64,000 bases of DNA, taken from the NCBI RefSeq assembly GCF_000093085.1, contig NC_014219.1, positions 2,286,384-2,350,383 on the forward strand, read 5' to 3'. Each line of letters opens with the position of its first letter. The stretch's first letter is position 1. Under the pieces are notes generated by a model, which saw only the letters and a list, made by a program, of their open reading frames with translations, was not told the origin of the DNA and ran no database searches. Below, piece by piece: positions 44,222-54,714 of the stretch. The DNA is from [Bacillus] selenitireducens MLS10. Its GTDB lineage: Bacteria; Bacillota; Bacilli; Bacillales; Salisediminibacteriaceae. Made by a program: the position numbers and the translations under genes.

Positions 44222-47029
44222 CTATTCCTCCTCCGTTGATACCGGATTCAACCAGGATGGCAATTCTTTGATGATTTCATCCATATCCATCCGGTTTACG
44301 GCAACGTCCTGCAATGATTTTGCGAAAAAGTGCCCATATCTTGTGGTAACCATTCTTCTGTCCAGTACAATCACTGCTCCTCTGTCCGTTGATGAACGAA
44401 TGAGTCTGCCAAATCCCTGCTTAAAACGCAGAACAGCTTGAGGAAGAGCTAAATGCATAAAGGCATTTTTCCCCTGCTCTTTCACGGCTTCCGATCTTGC
44501 CTGAAAAACAGGATCATTCGGTGGGGAAAACGGAAGGCGGACCATAACGATCGCACTTAAATTATCACCTGGAATATCGACACCTTCCCAAAAACTGCTT
44601 GTACCGAACAGGATCGAACGGTCAAATTGCTGAAAATGTTTAATAAGCTTTTGTCTGCTGGCAGTTTGCACACCCTGAGCAATCAGCATATAGGTATCGT
44701 CAAGCATGTCCCTTACTGCATAGTACGTTTTTCTCAACATATCGTATGACGTAAACAAAACAAGCATCCTTCCTTCTGTAGCCCCCGAGAGTCTGAAAAT
44801 ATGATAGGCACAAGCTTCTGCATACGCTCTGTCGGAAGTACCCTGAATCATTGGCATATCTTCCGGCACAAAAAGACCAACTTGCTTCTCATATTGAAAT
44901 GGGGAAGGCAGCTGTTTGACAGCCAAATCAAAATCAGTAAGGCCAAACCTTTCGATGACATAATCAAAAGATGATTTGACGGTCATGGTTGCCGATGTGA
45001 GAATGACTCTTTTTTTACTTGAGAAGAGCTGATCAGCCAATGTTTCGCTTACGTCCACAGGAGCGGACCGGATTGTAATCGACTGTCTTGGTCCTCTTTC
45101 CTCGAGTTCCATCCAGATGACCTGTTTTTCATCCTGAGAATGATACAGGTGATAAAACGTTTCATATTCGTCTTCAAAAGCCTGAGATGCAGTGGATAAA
45201 TTTTCGATGTCCCTTTCAAGACTGTTAAGATAACCTTTTTCATCAGCTTCATTTTCGATTTCGAAGAGCAACTTGCGAAAACTGGTTATCAGATGCCTGA
45301 ATGCCCCATCAGTCTCCTGAATGGCCTCTTGAACCGGTTTCCATGTGTGATCATCCATTGCTATGACTTTTGATCTGCGGCTCGTATCCGCTTTTTCAGC
45401 TTTACCGACCGTTCCGTATTCGTGCAGCTCCATAAACAGCTGGTTCCAGCGTTCGTGCAGGGATTCAGAGATCCGCTGAAGCTCCTGATATTTTTCACGG
45501 AGAGAACTGGAGAGTTTTTTATATAATGCGCCGGAAAGAAAAGACTGTTGTTCATCATTTGCCAGGGCATTCACTAATTGAATGACGCTGATATAGTCCT
45601 GTTGATGACCAAATTGACGGGTAGCAGTATCTTCAAGATGATGGGCCTCGTCTAAAATAAGTGAATCATAAGAAGGAATAATCTGATGACTTAATCGTAT
45701 GTCGGTTAATAAAAGCGAGTGGTTTGTGACAATAATATCCGCATCTCTCGCCTGCTGTTTGGCCCGCTGGTAATAGTCCCTTGTAAACCACGGACATTTC
45801 GGTGTGGTGCACGAAATGCCATCACTGGATACATCCATCCAAAAACGGTAATTTGTTGATGCAAGATTCACTTCCTCAACATCGCCTGTATCGGTTTCAA
45901 GAATCCAGATCAACAGTTGTGCTTTCGCAACAGCTCTGTCGTAATGGTCGTTTGTATCTTCCGCCAAGAGATTTTCCAGTTTCTGCAGACATAAATAGTG
46001 GCCACGCCCCTTTAGGAGCGATGCATGTACAGGGAACGGAAAAATATCTTTTATGACTGCCCATTCCTTGTTGAGCATTTGGGACTGTAGCTGAATCGTT
46101 TCTGTACTGATGACCACAGGTTGATCGTGCTTTACTGCGTGAATAACTGCAGGGATGAGATATGCCAACGTTTTTCCTGTTCCGGTACCGGCCTCAACAA
46201 GACCAATTTGATCGTGCTTAAAAACGTCTTCAACAAATTTCATCATATCCATTTGGGTACTTCGCAGCTCAAAACCCGGAATACTTTGCTTCATCAGTTC
46301 CTCGTTCTCAATGATATCAGTTGCGTTTTCAATAATCGATTCCGCACGAGACGATACTTCGTCTTTCCGGTGAGGATGAACGGATTTGATGGCCATTCCA
46401 CGATATCGGTCAAAACCGAACGCAACCGTATGCTGCCGGCATTCTCTCAGAATTTCAGTGATATCACTTTTGAAATGAGGTGAGAGCGATATAAGGTGAT
46501 CGAGTGTTTCCGAGGGCAGTCCGGAAATTTTATCAAACAGTTCATTGAACAGCGCCCTTGTTGCCTCCACATCACTGTCGGCCTGATGCGGAGCTGTGTG
46601 CGTTGCCTGAACAGTCTTGGCTAGATCTGATAAGCGGTAACTGTCTTCAGAGGGAAGACAGATTCTTGCAAGTTCAACCGTGTCAATCACGGGTCCCTGA
46701 AAAGAGGCATAACCGGCATCTTCAAGAGATTCGTTCAGGAATTTCAAATCGAATTCCACGTTATGGGCAACAAAATACGCTTCTTCAAGATCGGACAAAA
46801 TCTCCGGAGCAACTTCTTCAAATAAAGGTGCATTCTTGAGATGCTCTCCTGAAATACCGGTCAGCGATTGAATAAAAGCCGGAACAGGCTTATCATAATT
46901 GATATATGTACTAAAACGTTTTAGCACCTCCTGATCCTCGAGGACCTGATAGGCGATCTGGATGATCCTGTCACCCTTGTCGTAGGCAACACCTGTCGTT
47001 TCCAAATCGAGTATGACGTAGCGATTCAT
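44222..47029 (-). CDS. dinG: DinG-type 3'-5' exonuclease/DNA helicase
   Basis: A 935 aa fusion typical of Firmicutes. Residues 1-165 are a DnaQ-like exonuclease (VILDLETTGV, then FVAHNVEFDLKFL, then HQADSDVEATRALF for the DEDDh acids). The remainder is an XPD-like superfamily 2 helicase: Walker A EAGTGTGKT (about 279-287), DEAH box (about 459-462), and motif VI QGFGRLIRSSTDRG. The Fe-S cluster cysteines of XPD are represented here by CTTPKCPWF plus others only, as usual for this Gram-positive type. It starts about 100 bases after the panD terminator. Confidence 0.93.
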   Translation of the reverse strand: MNRYVILDLETTGVAYDKGDRIIQIAYQVLEDQEVLKRFSTYINYDKPVPAFIQSLTGISGEHLKNAPLFEEVAPEILSDLEEAYFVAHNVEFDLKFLNESLEDAGYASFQGPVIDTVELARICLPSEDSYRLSDLAKTVQATHTAPHQADSDVEATRALFNELFDKISGLPSETLDHLISLSPHFKSDITEILRECRQHTVAFGFDRYRGMAIKSVHPHRKDEVSSRAESIIENATDIIENEELMKQSIPGFELRSTQMDMMKFVEDVFKHDQIGLVEAGTGTGKTLAYLIPAVIHAVKHDQPVVISTETIQLQSQMLNKEWAVIKDIFPFPVHASLLKGRGHYLCLQKLENLLAEDTNDHYDRAVAKAQLLIWILETDTGDVEEVNLASTNYRFWMDVSSDGISCTTPKCPWFTRDYYQRAKQQARDADIIVTNHSLLLTDIRLSHQIIPSYDSLILDEAHHLEDTATRQFGHQQDYISVIQLVNALANDEQQSFLSGALYKKLSSSLREKYQELQRISESLHERWNQLFMELHEYGTVGKAEKADTSRRSKVIAMDDHTWKPVQEAIQETDGAFRHLITSFRKLLFEIENEADEKGYLNSLERDIENLSTASQAFEDEYETFYHLYHSQDEKQVIWMELEERGPRQSITIRSAPVDVSETLADQLFSSKKRVILTSATMTVKSSFDYVIERFGLTDFDLAVKQLPSPFQYEKQVGLFVPEDMPMIQGTSDRAYAEACAYHIFRLSGATEGRMLVLFTSYDMLRKTYYAVRDMLDDTYMLIAQGVQTASRQKLIKHFQQFDRSILFGTSSFWEGVDIPGDNLSAIVMVRLPFSPPNDPVFQARSEAVKEQGKNAFMHLALPQAVLRFKQGFGRLIRSSTDRGAVIVLDRRMVTTRYGHFFAKSLQDVAVNRMDMDEIIKELPSWLNPVSTEEE

Positions 47030-47090
47030 ATGGGTATCCTTCTTTCTTCGACCTTCTGTCTGATTTTACTCCTGTTTAAGTATAGCAAAA

Positions 47091-47125
47091 AGAGCCCGTT
47101 CGGGTCACTGCCGAAATCAGGCTCT
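47091..47125 (-). terminator. terminator of the panBCD operon
   Basis: AGAGCC (47091-47096) and GGCTCT (47120-47125) enclose a second pairing (CGTTCGG with CCGAA); TTTTTGC follows on the minus strand. Confidence 0.7.
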
Positions 47126-47132
47126 CTTTTAT

Positions 47133-47516
47133 TTAACGATATGTCGCTTCCGGTTCAGTTCCCATCATTTCTATGATGTCATTACAGTCGTCGAGTATGG
47201 CAACTTTCGGCTTGTGTTGACGGGCTTCTTCCTCAGTCATCATCTTGTAACTGATGATGATCACCTTATCACCAGGCTGAACAAGTCTTGCAGCCGCTCC
47301 GTTTAAACAAATGGTACCGGTTCCCGGCGTACCCGGTATGATATACGTTTCGAGTCGTGCACCATTATTATTATTCACAACCTGAACCTTTTCATTCTCG
47401 AACATGTTCACTGCATCGAGTAATATTGGATCGATCGTAATACTGCCTACATAATTTAAATCTGCCTGTGTCACCGTCGCCCGGTGCAGTTTGCCACTCA
47501 TCATCTCTCTGTACAT
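47133..47516 (-). CDS. panD: aspartate 1-decarboxylase proenzyme
   Basis: A 127 aa pyruvoyl enzyme making beta-alanine from aspartate. The self-cleavage site Gly-Ser is in [10 protein letters not shown] (Gly24-Ser25), and [12 protein letters not shown] and [17 protein letters not shown] are conserved. Its ATG shares a base with the panC stop. It is the last gene of the panBCD operon. Confidence 0.95.
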   Translation of the reverse strand: MYREMMSGKLHRATVTQADLNYVGSITIDPILLDAVNMFENEKVQVVNNNNGARLETYIIPGTPGTGTICLNGAAARLVQPGDKVIIISYKMMTEEEARQHKPKVAILDDCNDIIEMMGTEPEATYR

Positions 47517-48376
47517 TATAAATCTCCTTTTTGAATCAGAATATTATCAATTAAACGAACCTGGCTGTATCGAACCGCTGCAGCGAGAAGCCACTCGCCG
47601 CTCGCAAAGTCATCCTCTTTCGAAAGATTCGGGAAAGAACGGCATTCAACATATTCAAGCTCCGCTGAAATGACCGTTTTCAGCTTTTCTTTTGCCAGGC
47701 TTTCCGCTTCTTCCGGCATGACGATTGTCTGATTCCTTATTTTCCTGGCAGTTTCTTTGAGGATTTGATATATGGCTGGCGCTTCTGTCCGTTCCTCTTC
47801 GGTCAACCTTACGTTTCTTGAGCTCATGGCCAACCCGTCTTCTTCTCGTACGATATTCCCCCGGATAATCGATACATCGAGATGATAGTTCTGAACCAGC
47901 CGTTCAATGACAGCCACCTGTTGTGCATCTTTCATTCCAAATGCTGCATAGTCCGGCTTTACAATTTGCAACAGCTTCATGACAACGGTCGCAACTCCGT
48001 CAAAATGACCTGGACGGGATGCGCCACAAAGCACATCCGCTCCCTCATGAACAATGATCTTTGAACCCATTGGACTTGGATACATTTCGTTGCCGTCAGG
48101 CATAAAGACAATATCCACGCCATTTTCTTCTGCAATCTTAATATCTCTCTTTGCATCCCTTGGGTACGAGTCAAAATCTTCTCCAGGACCAAACTGAAGA
48201 GGATTGACAAAAATACTCATCACAGTGACGTCTGCTGTTTTTTTGCAAGCGGATACGAGGGAGAGATGTCCATCATGCAGATAACCCATCGTCGGTACAA
48301 AACCGATTGACCGGTTCCGCTTTTTTTGTGTCTCTATCTCGAACTTCATCTTCTGTACTTCAGTAATGACTCTCAT
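47516..48376 (-). CDS. panC: pantoate-beta-alanine ligase
   Basis: A 286 aa ligase joining pantoate and beta-alanine with ATP to pantothenate. The N-terminal [15 protein letters not shown] is the HIGH-like nucleotide-binding motif, and [17 protein letters not shown] gives the KMSKS-like loop. [15 protein letters not shown] is also conserved. It overlaps panB by four bases and panD by one, so the three enzymes are translationally coupled. Confidence 0.95.
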   Translation of the reverse strand: MRVITEVQKMKFEIETQKKRNRSIGFVPTMGYLHDGHLSLVSACKKTADVTVMSIFVNPLQFGPGEDFDSYPRDAKRDIKIAEENGVDIVFMPDGNEMYPSPMGSKIIVHEGADVLCGASRPGHFDGVATVVMKLLQIVKPDYAAFGMKDAQQVAVIERLVQNYHLDVSIIRGNIVREEDGLAMSSRNVRLTEEERTEAPAIYQILKETARKIRNQTIVMPEEAESLAKEKLKTVISAELEYVECRSFPNLSKEDDFASGEWLLAAAVRYSQVRLIDNILIQKGDL

Positions 48377-49224
48377 TTTGTTGAATGTCCTCCATAAGGA
48401 GCCTGTGCGGTCTTCTCTTTATCTTTCGCGAAAAAAACGTGCTGCTGCTCCGGAAATTGTTTCGCTTTCACTTCACGAACATAATCAGATATCGCAGGAA
48501 TAACCTCATCTTTGACAGAAGCGTATGATTTCACGAATTTAGGCAGCCGGTTACCGGTTCCATAACCGATGAGGTCGTGATAGACAAGTACCTGCCCGTC
48601 TGTATATCTTCCTGCACCTATGCCGATCACCGGTATCCCGATAGAATGCGTGATTTCCTCGGCGACGGCTTCCGGTACGCATTCAAGAACAAGCATCGAG
48701 GCACCGATTCTTTCTGCCTTCCCCGCGTCTTCCAGCAAGGACTCTTTCTGGTCATCCGTTTTCCCCTGTACCTTATAGCCACCGGTAACGCCGACTGTCT
48801 GAGGCGTCAGTCCAAGATGACAGACTACAGGAATACCGCCTTGAATCAGACGTTCGGCCTGTTCAAAGACCTGGCCATTACCTTCCATTTTTACGGCATC
48901 CGCTCCTGCTTCCTGCATCAGTCTTCTTGCATGAGAGACCGTTTCATCAAATGAACCGTGATAGGTCATAAATGGCATATCCGTCACAATAAACGTATTC
49001 TTCGCTCCACGCTTTACGGCTTTTGTGTGGTGAATCATATCATCCACAGTGACAGGAATGGTTGATTCATAGCCAAGCACAACCATACCGAGAGAGTCAC
49101 CCACAAGGATGGTATCAACCCCGGCTTCTTCTGCAAAAGCTGCCCCGGGTGCATCATAGGCTGTCACCATCACGATCGGATTGTTTTCCTCTTTCATCGT
49201 TCTGAAATCACTGGTCGTTTTCAT
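48373..49224 (-). CDS. panB: 3-methyl-2-oxobutanoate hydroxymethyltransferase
   Basis: A 283 aa enzyme of the first step of pantothenate synthesis. ATG at 49224 is chosen (GAGGGTG upstream); a TTG one codon before is not needed. The motifs [40 protein letters not shown] and KMEGNG carry the metal and substrate residues. A structured leader of about 245 bases with its own promoter and a terminator hairpin lies upstream. Confidence 0.95.
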   Translation of the reverse strand: MKTTSDFRTMKEENNPIVMVTAYDAPGAAFAEEAGVDTILVGDSLGMVVLGYESTIPVTVDDMIHHTKAVKRGAKNTFIVTDMPFMTYHGSFDETVSHARRLMQEAGADAVKMEGNGQVFEQAERLIQGGIPVVCHLGLTPQTVGVTGGYKVQGKTDDQKESLLEDAGKAERIGASMLVLECVPEAVAEEITHSIGIPVIGIGAGRYTDGQVLVYHDLIGYGTGNRLPKFVKSYASVKDEVIPAISDYVREVKAKQFPEQQHVFFAKDKEKTAQAPYGGHSTK

Positions 49225-49502
49225 CAAACACCCTCCATCTCAGATTTCAGCCTCATGCATACAAAAACCCTCCTCCAAACAAGGAGAAGGGTAAAAAGAC
49301 ACAAAAACCACAGACACGATTGCGTGTCCATACGTTCTCAAGACGCTTTCAAGTGAGCGTCCAAAAAGTGTCTGTACATTTACGAATCCTTCTGTCCCTG
49401 TCACATTGGATCAAGGCAGGCTGAATGGTTTTCTCATGTTTCATCGATAGTACTTAAAGGTACGGTTCGCTGTGATGATACCGTCCGTGGCAAGTATATC
49501 AA
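49225..49502 (-). promoter_or_regulatory. structured panB leader with promoter and terminator (candidate attenuator or pan-motif RNA)
   Basis: On the minus strand a promoter is visible: TTGATA (49497-49502) and TATCAT (49475-49480), spacer 16. The leader then contains a hairpin GACGCT/AGCGTC (49342-49347, 49356-49361), a hairpin GACACG/CGTGTC (49313-49318, 49323-49328), and an intrinsic terminator ACCCTTCTCC/GGAGGAGGGT (49267-49276, 49283-49292) followed by TTTTT. All lie upstream of the panB ribosome binding site. Known pan-motif RNAs sit upstream of panB in some Firmicutes; I cannot confirm the match to that motif. Confidence 0.6.
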
Positions 49503-49517
49503 ATTTATGAAGCAAAG

Positions 49518-50498
49518 TCATGCCTCATTTCTCCATGACAATTCTGACGAAAAAACGCGGTGAATGGTCCCTTGATCATCTTTGATTTGCATGACGCCTT
49601 CTTCATCAATATCGTGGGTCGTTCCATTTATTACCCCTTTATTATGCTTATAATGGACAGTCTGCCCAGGAGAAAGAGCAAGCTCTTTCCACAGATTTCT
49701 GATCGGCAGGAATCCTTCTTTGATAAACAGATGATAGAGTTCATCGAATCGAATCAAAAAATCACTCAGAATTTCATTCAGATTATATCTTGCACCAGTC
49801 ATTCTCCCGAGTGAATCCGCAATGTCCAAAAGCCAGTCGGGAAACATCTCCTGATTCACATTCAACCCGACTCCAATAATGAGTGCCTTCACTTTATCCG
49901 GATCAGCATGCATTTCCGTTAATATACCTGCAATCTTCTTGTGATTGATCAAAAGATCATTAGGCCATTTGATCGCTGCCACTTGACCATGAAGTTGATT
50001 GTTCACCGTCTGAGCAAGTGCTACCCCAGTCAAAAGAGTCAGTTGCGGCGCCTTGTGAACCGGGATGTCCGGCTTCAAAATCATACTGAACCAAAGTCCG
50101 CCTTTCCTTGGTGAGTCCCATGAACGCCCGAGTCTGCCTCGGCCTGCCGATTGCATATCAGAAACAGTAACGGTTCCCGATTCGGCTCCTTCTTGAATCA
50201 ATTTCAGAGCATCGTCTTGCGTTGAAGTCGTTTCATCCACTTTATGTATTGATTTAAAATAAGAGTTACCTTTTTGAAGTCTGGCCAATACAGCGTCCGG
50301 ATAAACATGCTCCGGTTCTCCCGTGAGTTTATATCCGCGATTTCGAGAGGATTCAATCGTAAATCCGTGCTCTTTTAACAGATTAATCTGTTTCCATACG
50401 GCTGTACGGCTGCAAGACAGATACTCACTGATAGCCTGACCTGATATATAGTCATCATGCGGTTGTTCTAATAACAGTCTAATCAGTTCAGCTCTCAT
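49518..50498 (-). CDS. birA: bifunctional biotin-protein ligase/biotin operon repressor
   Basis: A 326 aa protein. The N-terminal winged helix-turn-helix (about 1-65, SGQAISEYLSCSRTAVWKQINLLKEHGF) binds bio operators, and the catalytic core (about 85-270) has the biotin motif SAGRGRLGRSWDSP. A C-terminal SH3-like domain ends the protein. The overlap with cca is 11 bases, as part of the bshB1-bshA-cca-birA run. The lysine-bearing KWPNDLLINHKKIAGIL motif is intact. Confidence 0.93.
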   Translation of the reverse strand: MRAELIRLLLEQPHDDYISGQAISEYLSCSRTAVWKQINLLKEHGFTIESSRNRGYKLTGEPEHVYPDAVLARLQKGNSYFKSIHKVDETTSTQDDALKLIQEGAESGTVTVSDMQSAGRGRLGRSWDSPRKGGLWFSMILKPDIPVHKAPQLTLLTGVALAQTVNNQLHGQVAAIKWPNDLLINHKKIAGILTEMHADPDKVKALIIGVGLNVNQEMFPDWLLDIADSLGRMTGARYNLNEILSDFLIRFDELYHLFIKEGFLPIRNLWKELALSPGQTVHYKHNKGVINGTTHDIDEEGVMQIKDDQGTIHRVFSSELSWRNEA

Positions 50499-51642
50499 TT
50501 TGAATCTGCTCCTTTACATAAGTGATGAGTATTGCTTCATCATTCTCGATCTGTCTGTCGACAACCAGAGCAGTCAGTTCCTTCAGCCAATATGAATATT
50601 CACGCTTCGGAATCTCGGGAACCAGCCTTATCAGGTCTTTTCCTGTGACTGCGAGCTCGCTTTTATCCGTTATCGGTAACTCCCGGTATTTTGTTATCTG
50701 ACGGTCAGTATCCGGAGGCTCATCCATCAGGTAGCCAAGCAGTAAACAGGCATAACGAAGAACAGTTTCACCGGCCTGATACAGATCCATCGCACACCAG
50801 GACCCGTTTTTACGAAACAGATCGGTCATGCGGCAAACAGAAACAGCGGTCTCCACTGTTTTATTGGAAAGTTTGAAGGTCCGCAGGCGTTGACGGACAC
50901 GTCCAGGATCATGTTCCTCATAAACGGCAAATACCCACCAGATGATCTCGTTCAACTCTTTTTCCGGAAATCCGACTGACCGGATCTCTGTGTTGATCCG
51001 GTTATGAGAAAACAGCTCGATAAACGGCAGTAATGCAGGGTGATCGATGAAATATTCCGATTTCTCCTTCGTCCATGTCACCATGCTGATTTTATTAAAC
51101 TCGCCTGTAATCCGTTCAACCGCTGCACGGCGGATCTTATCAGCGTGACGTTGAATACAGGCAATAAGGTCTTCAGACTCACGAAATCCAAATTGAAGAG
51201 CAAATCGAAGGCTCCGAATCATTCTGATCGGATCATCCAACAGTGTGCCTTCAGCAGACGCAACCGTTTGAATCAGCCCTTTGGCGAGATCCTGCCTGCC
51301 GTTAAACGGATCAATCAACTGCCAGTCGTTTGAGAGTGCCATCGCATTGATTGTAAAATCCCTGCATGCCAGATCTTCAGTGATCGTCGTTCCCCGAAAT
51401 GTCGTCACCTCAAAACCTTCACCCTCAAGAATAACCAGAATCGTCCCAAACTCAATACCGATCGGTTTCGTCCGCTCAAAGGCCTTTATCACCTGATTTG
51501 GTCCGGCTTCCGTCGAAAGATCTATGTCTGACGCCTTCCTGCCCAAATAAAGATCTCTGACGGCACCTCCTGTAATATAGGTTTCAAACCCCTGGTCCGT
51601 CAACTTTTTTTGAATGAACCTGGCTTTATCCCATCTTTCCAT
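50488..51642 (-). CDS. cca: CCA-adding tRNA nucleotidyltransferase
   Basis: A 384 aa class II enzyme adding or repairing the tRNA 3' CCA end. The head domain shows ITGGAVRDLYLGRKASDIDLSTEA with the catalytic acids DxD; RDFTINAMALS and DPIRMIRSLRFALQFGF follow. It lies three bases from bshA, in the same order as B. subtilis. Confidence 0.93.
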   Translation of the reverse strand: MERWDKARFIQKKLTDQGFETYITGGAVRDLYLGRKASDIDLSTEAGPNQVIKAFERTKPIGIEFGTILVILEGEGFEVTTFRGTTITEDLACRDFTINAMALSNDWQLIDPFNGRQDLAKGLIQTVASAEGTLLDDPIRMIRSLRFALQFGFRESEDLIACIQRHADKIRRAAVERITGEFNKISMVTWTKEKSEYFIDHPALLPFIELFSHNRINTEIRSVGFPEKELNEIIWWVFAVYEEHDPGRVRQRLRTFKLSNKTVETAVSVCRMTDLFRKNGSWCAMDLYQAGETVLRYACLLLGYLMDEPPDTDRQITKYRELPITDKSELAVTGKDLIRLVPEIPKREYSYWLKELTALVVDRQIENDEAILITYVKEQIQNES

Positions 51643-51645
51643 GAA

Positions 51646-52782
51646 CTATTCACCTTTCGCCTGCAGGGTTTTCGTATAAACATCTTCATAATGAGCGACA
51701 ATGCGGTCCTTATGAAAGTCCGTATCCACACGGCGCAGTGCAGCCTGTTTCATCCCAGCATGATGTTCAGGCGTCCGGACACAATCGAGCACCGCATCTC
51801 TGACCGAAGCCAGATCACCCAGTTCACAAATATAGCCGCTGACCCCATGTTCAATGACTTCCGGGATTCCGCCAATATTTGTACCGACGACCGGGACACC
51901 GCAGGCCATTGCTTCAAGAATAACGAGACCAAAACTTTCTTTTTCCGAAAGAAGTAAACTGACATGGCTCAGTGACAACAGTTCCGCAATTTTCCTCTGA
52001 TTTCCAAGGAAACGCACATCGTCTTCGAGGTCCAACTCTTTAACAAGTTGCCGGATGACCGGGAGTTCGGGTCCTTCGCCGATCAGAAGAAGAACGGCTT
52101 TTCGTTTATTACGGATCAGTGAAAAAGCCCTGACTGTATCATCGACACGTTTGACCTTTCTGAAGTTCGAGACATGACTGACAACCAGATCATCATCAAT
52201 GATATTCAGAGAATCCATGGTTTGTTTGCAGAATTTCGGATAGTAGATCGAATGATCCACGAAATTATAGACGGTTTCAATGGGACGGGTAATTGACAAC
52301 AGTTCTCTCGTTTGCCTGACCAGATCGGTTGATACGGCTGTTACCGCATCAGACTGTTCAATACCAAAACGAATTAAGTCAGAAAGACTCGGATCATAGC
52401 CAAGGACCGTAATATCGGTTCCATGGAGTGTCGTAATGATTTTGACGTCTTTTTTGACCATTTGCTTTGCCAGGTATGCACTGATCGCATGGGGGATGGC
52501 GTAGTGGACATGAAGGATATCAAGATCTTCACGATTGACCACTTCCGCCATTTTGTTCGCAAGTGTTAAATCGTATGGCGGATAGCGAAAAACGCTGTAC
52601 TGATTAACTTCCACTTCATGAAAATACGTATTCGCCTGATCATCTCCGAGCCGAAAAGGCATGCTTGAGCTGATAAAATGTACTTCATGTCCTCTCTGCG
52701 CGAGTGCTTTCCCAAGTTCTGTCGCTACGATACCGGAACCTCCGACAGTCGGGTAACAGGTAATGCCAATTTTCAATGTCAT
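51646..52782 (-). CDS. bshA: N-acetyl-glucosaminyl L-malate synthase (bacillithiol pathway)
   Basis: A GT4-family glycosyltransferase, 378 aa, that joins GlcNAc (from UDP-GlcNAc) to malate, first step of bacillithiol. The N-terminal [25 protein letters not shown] loop and the C-terminal donor site [30 protein letters not shown] are intact. It overlaps bshB1 by four bases. The pathway's last gene (bshC) is not in the window. Confidence 0.93.
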   Translation of the reverse strand: MTLKIGITCYPTVGGSGIVATELGKALAQRGHEVHFISSSMPFRLGDDQANTYFHEVEVNQYSVFRYPPYDLTLANKMAEVVNREDLDILHVHYAIPHAISAYLAKQMVKKDVKIITTLHGTDITVLGYDPSLSDLIRFGIEQSDAVTAVSTDLVRQTRELLSITRPIETVYNFVDHSIYYPKFCKQTMDSLNIIDDDLVVSHVSNFRKVKRVDDTVRAFSLIRNKRKAVLLLIGEGPELPVIRQLVKELDLEDDVRFLGNQRKIAELLSLSHVSLLLSEKESFGLVILEAMACGVPVVGTNIGGIPEVIEHGVSGYICELGDLASVRDAVLDCVRTPEHHAGMKQAALRRVDTDFHKDRIVAHYEDVYTKTLQAKGE

Positions 52783-53489
52783 AACGGCCTCCTGATCATC
52801 GACTGCATCAGAACAGGACCTTCTTTATAGAAGCCCTCAGCAGCTTCTGTACCGCATTCAAATCCTGTCTGACGGTCTCTTGCTTCGATACGTTCAATAA
52901 ATCCTTGATTCAGTGGGGTCGTCACTGTGCCTTCTTCTTTTCTAAACTGTGAAGAGAAGGCCTCCAGAGCGTGTCTTTTCGTAGTTGTATAGGCACTGAT
53001 ATCGTACGCAACGTGGAAAGGTTCTGTGCTGTTTATGGCGTAATAATACAGATCACTGACTTTCCATGCTGACAAAGAATCCGGTTTATAGTTTCTGATA
53101 CCTGCATTAAACACGGCTTCTTTAACAAGTGAACCGCAGTGTCCATGATCCGGGTGACGATCCTGATGCCAGGGCGCCAACACGATTTCCGGCTGATATT
53201 TCCTGATACGATAGGTCACTTCTTCAATAATCGATTCTCGGTGCGTCGGAAGGTTCCGGTCAGGAAAAGATAAATGCTCGCACACAGAGCAGCCGAGAAT
53301 CTCTGCGGCTGCTCCAGCCTCTTTCAAACGTCGCTCTACCGTCCCATTGGACGATAATTCGGCTTTTGTCATGCTCAACAAACCGGTTTGATGACCTTCA
53401 TCAAAAAATCTGGCGAGGGTTCCACCTGCTCCAATTTCCACATCATCAGGGTGCGCGCCAATTGCGAGTACTTTTAATGAAAGGCTCAT
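52779..53489 (-). CDS. bshB1: bacillithiol GlcNAc-malate deacetylase
   Basis: A 236 aa zinc hydrolase of the LmbE/PIG-L family. The ATG at 53489 gives MSLSLKVLAIGAHPDDVEIGAGG and exactly the length of B. subtilis BshB1; the open frame continues 126 bases into mgsA but that extension is not real. Zinc ligands are His and Asp in GAHPDDVE, and His in HPDHGHCG. It starts two bases past the mgsA stop, so it is coupled to it. Confidence 0.93.
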   Translation of the reverse strand: MSLSLKVLAIGAHPDDVEIGAGGTLARFFDEGHQTGLLSMTKAELSSNGTVERRLKEAGAAAEILGCSVCEHLSFPDRNLPTHRESIIEEVTYRIRKYQPEIVLAPWHQDRHPDHGHCGSLVKEAVFNAGIRNYKPDSLSAWKVSDLYYYAINSTEPFHVAYDISAYTTTKRHALEAFSSQFRKEEGTVTTPLNQGFIERIEARDRQTGFECGTEAAEGFYKEGPVLMQSMIRRPL

Positions 53490-53490
53490 A

Positions 53491-53907
53491 TCAGGATTTC
53501 CGCTCATTGCCTGATTTAATGATTTCCCGCCATTTGAACTCACCGCGCTGAAGACCAGAGAGAAGAATTTCAGCCGTTGCCATATTTGTTGCCAAAGGAA
53601 TGGTGTACACATCACAAAGACGAATCAGTGCATTGATATCCGGTTCATGAGGCTGTGCCGTCAAAGGATCTTTAAAAAAGATCACAAGATCCATCCTGTT
53701 CTCAGCAATCATCGCACCAATTTGCTGATCCCCGCCCAAAGGCCCCGACGCAAACCGGTGAATGTCGAGATCCGTTGCATCCATAATCCGTTCTCCGGTT
53801 GTACCTGTAGAAAATAATGTGTGCTGTTTCAGCACATGCTCATAAGCCATGGCAAAAGAAACAAGATCCTCTTTCTTTTTGTCATGTGCAATAAATGCAA
53901 TATTCAT
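53491..53907 (-). CDS. mgsA: methylglyoxal synthase
   Basis: A 138 aa enzyme turning dihydroxyacetone phosphate to methylglyoxal, a valve when phosphate is short. The motifs [20 protein letters not shown] and [15 protein letters not shown] with the catalytic Asp (the GGD aspartate) are intact. Bacillithiol genes follow, a sensible neighbourhood since bacillithiol detoxifies methylglyoxal. It lies 13 bases after dapB. Confidence 0.95.
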   Translation of the reverse strand: MNIAFIAHDKKKEDLVSFAMAYEHVLKQHTLFSTGTTGERIMDATDLDIHRFASGPLGGDQQIGAMIAENRMDLVIFFKDPLTAQPHEPDINALIRLCDVYTIPLATNMATAEILLSGLQRGEFKWREIIKSGNERKS

Positions 53908-53919
53908 TTTGCTTCACCT

Positions 53920-54714
53920 TCAATCAATGATTTTATCCAATCCGTAAACGAGTGTATCGATCCCCATTACGTGATTTACAGCCAGTTTGATTCCTGGCAT
54001 GAACGATGAACGATGATAGGAATCATGTCGCATCGTCAGGGATTGTCCTTCACCACCGAAAATCACTTCCTGATGGGCGATTAACCCCGGAAGCCGCACA
54101 CTGTGAATATGCATGCCGTCTATGGATGCTCCCCTCGCTCCTTCATGTGTTTCCTTCTCATCAGGGTGGCCCTGTTCTCTTTTTTCCCGAACCTCGCTGA
54201 TCATCTGTGCTGTTTTTACCGCAGTTCCTGATGGTGCGTCAAGCTTTCGGTCATGATGCTGTTCAATGATCTCCACATCAGACATATATTTTGCAGCCAT
54301 CTGCGAAAATTTCATCAACAGTACAGCTCCAATGGCAAAATTCGGAGCAATGATCGCACCGGTTTTCTGTTCTTCTGCCAACGCAGTCAATTGTTGGACA
54401 TCTTCTTCCGTGAAGCCTGTCGTTCCGACAACCGGACGGACTTGATGTTCAAGTGCCGTTCTCATATGACGCTTTCCGACTTCGGGCGCTGTAAGATCAA
54501 TAAGGACATCCGGATTTGTCTCTTTCAGACAAACCGACAGATCATCATAGATCTTCGCATCCGATGAAGGCATACCTTCAACTTCAGATAATTTTTTCCC
54601 ATTATGCCCAAGATCAACGGCACCAACAAGCGTAAACGCTTCCTCGTTCAGCACCATATTAACGGCCTCACTGCCCATTTTCCCACGTGCTCCTGCTACA
54701 ACAATTTTGATCAT
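53920..54714 (-). CDS. dapB: 4-hydroxy-tetrahydrodipicolinate reductase
   Basis: A 264 aa enzyme of lysine and diaminopimelate synthesis. The start [14 protein letters not shown] at 54714, with GAGGAGGATCAATC upstream, gives the nucleotide-binding loop at the N-terminus. The catalytic [15 protein letters not shown] motif is intact. It overlaps the MazG gene by four bases. Confidence 0.94.
   Translation of the reverse strand: MIKIVVAGARGKMGSEAVNMVLNEEAFTLVGAVDLGHNGKKLSEVEGMPSSDAKIYDDLSVCLKETNPDVLIDLTAPEVGKRHMRTALEHQVRPVVGTTGFTEEDVQQLTALAEEQKTGAIIAPNFAIGAVLLMKFSQMAAKYMSDVEIIEQHHDRKLDAPSGTAVKTAQMISEVREKREQGHPDEKETHEGARGASIDGMHIHSVRLPGLIAHQEVIFGGEGQSLTMRHDSYHRSSFMPGIKLAVNHVMGIDTLVYGLDKIID

Noticed and set aside
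53489-53615. Extended N-terminus of bshB1
   Set aside because: The 42 extra residues run antisense to nothing but overlap mgsA in another frame, have no ribosome binding site, and exceed the family length exactly by that amount.
54630-54645. Palindrome with AAGCG/CGCTT in dapB
   Set aside because: Inside coding sequence with no promoter context; compatible with chance.
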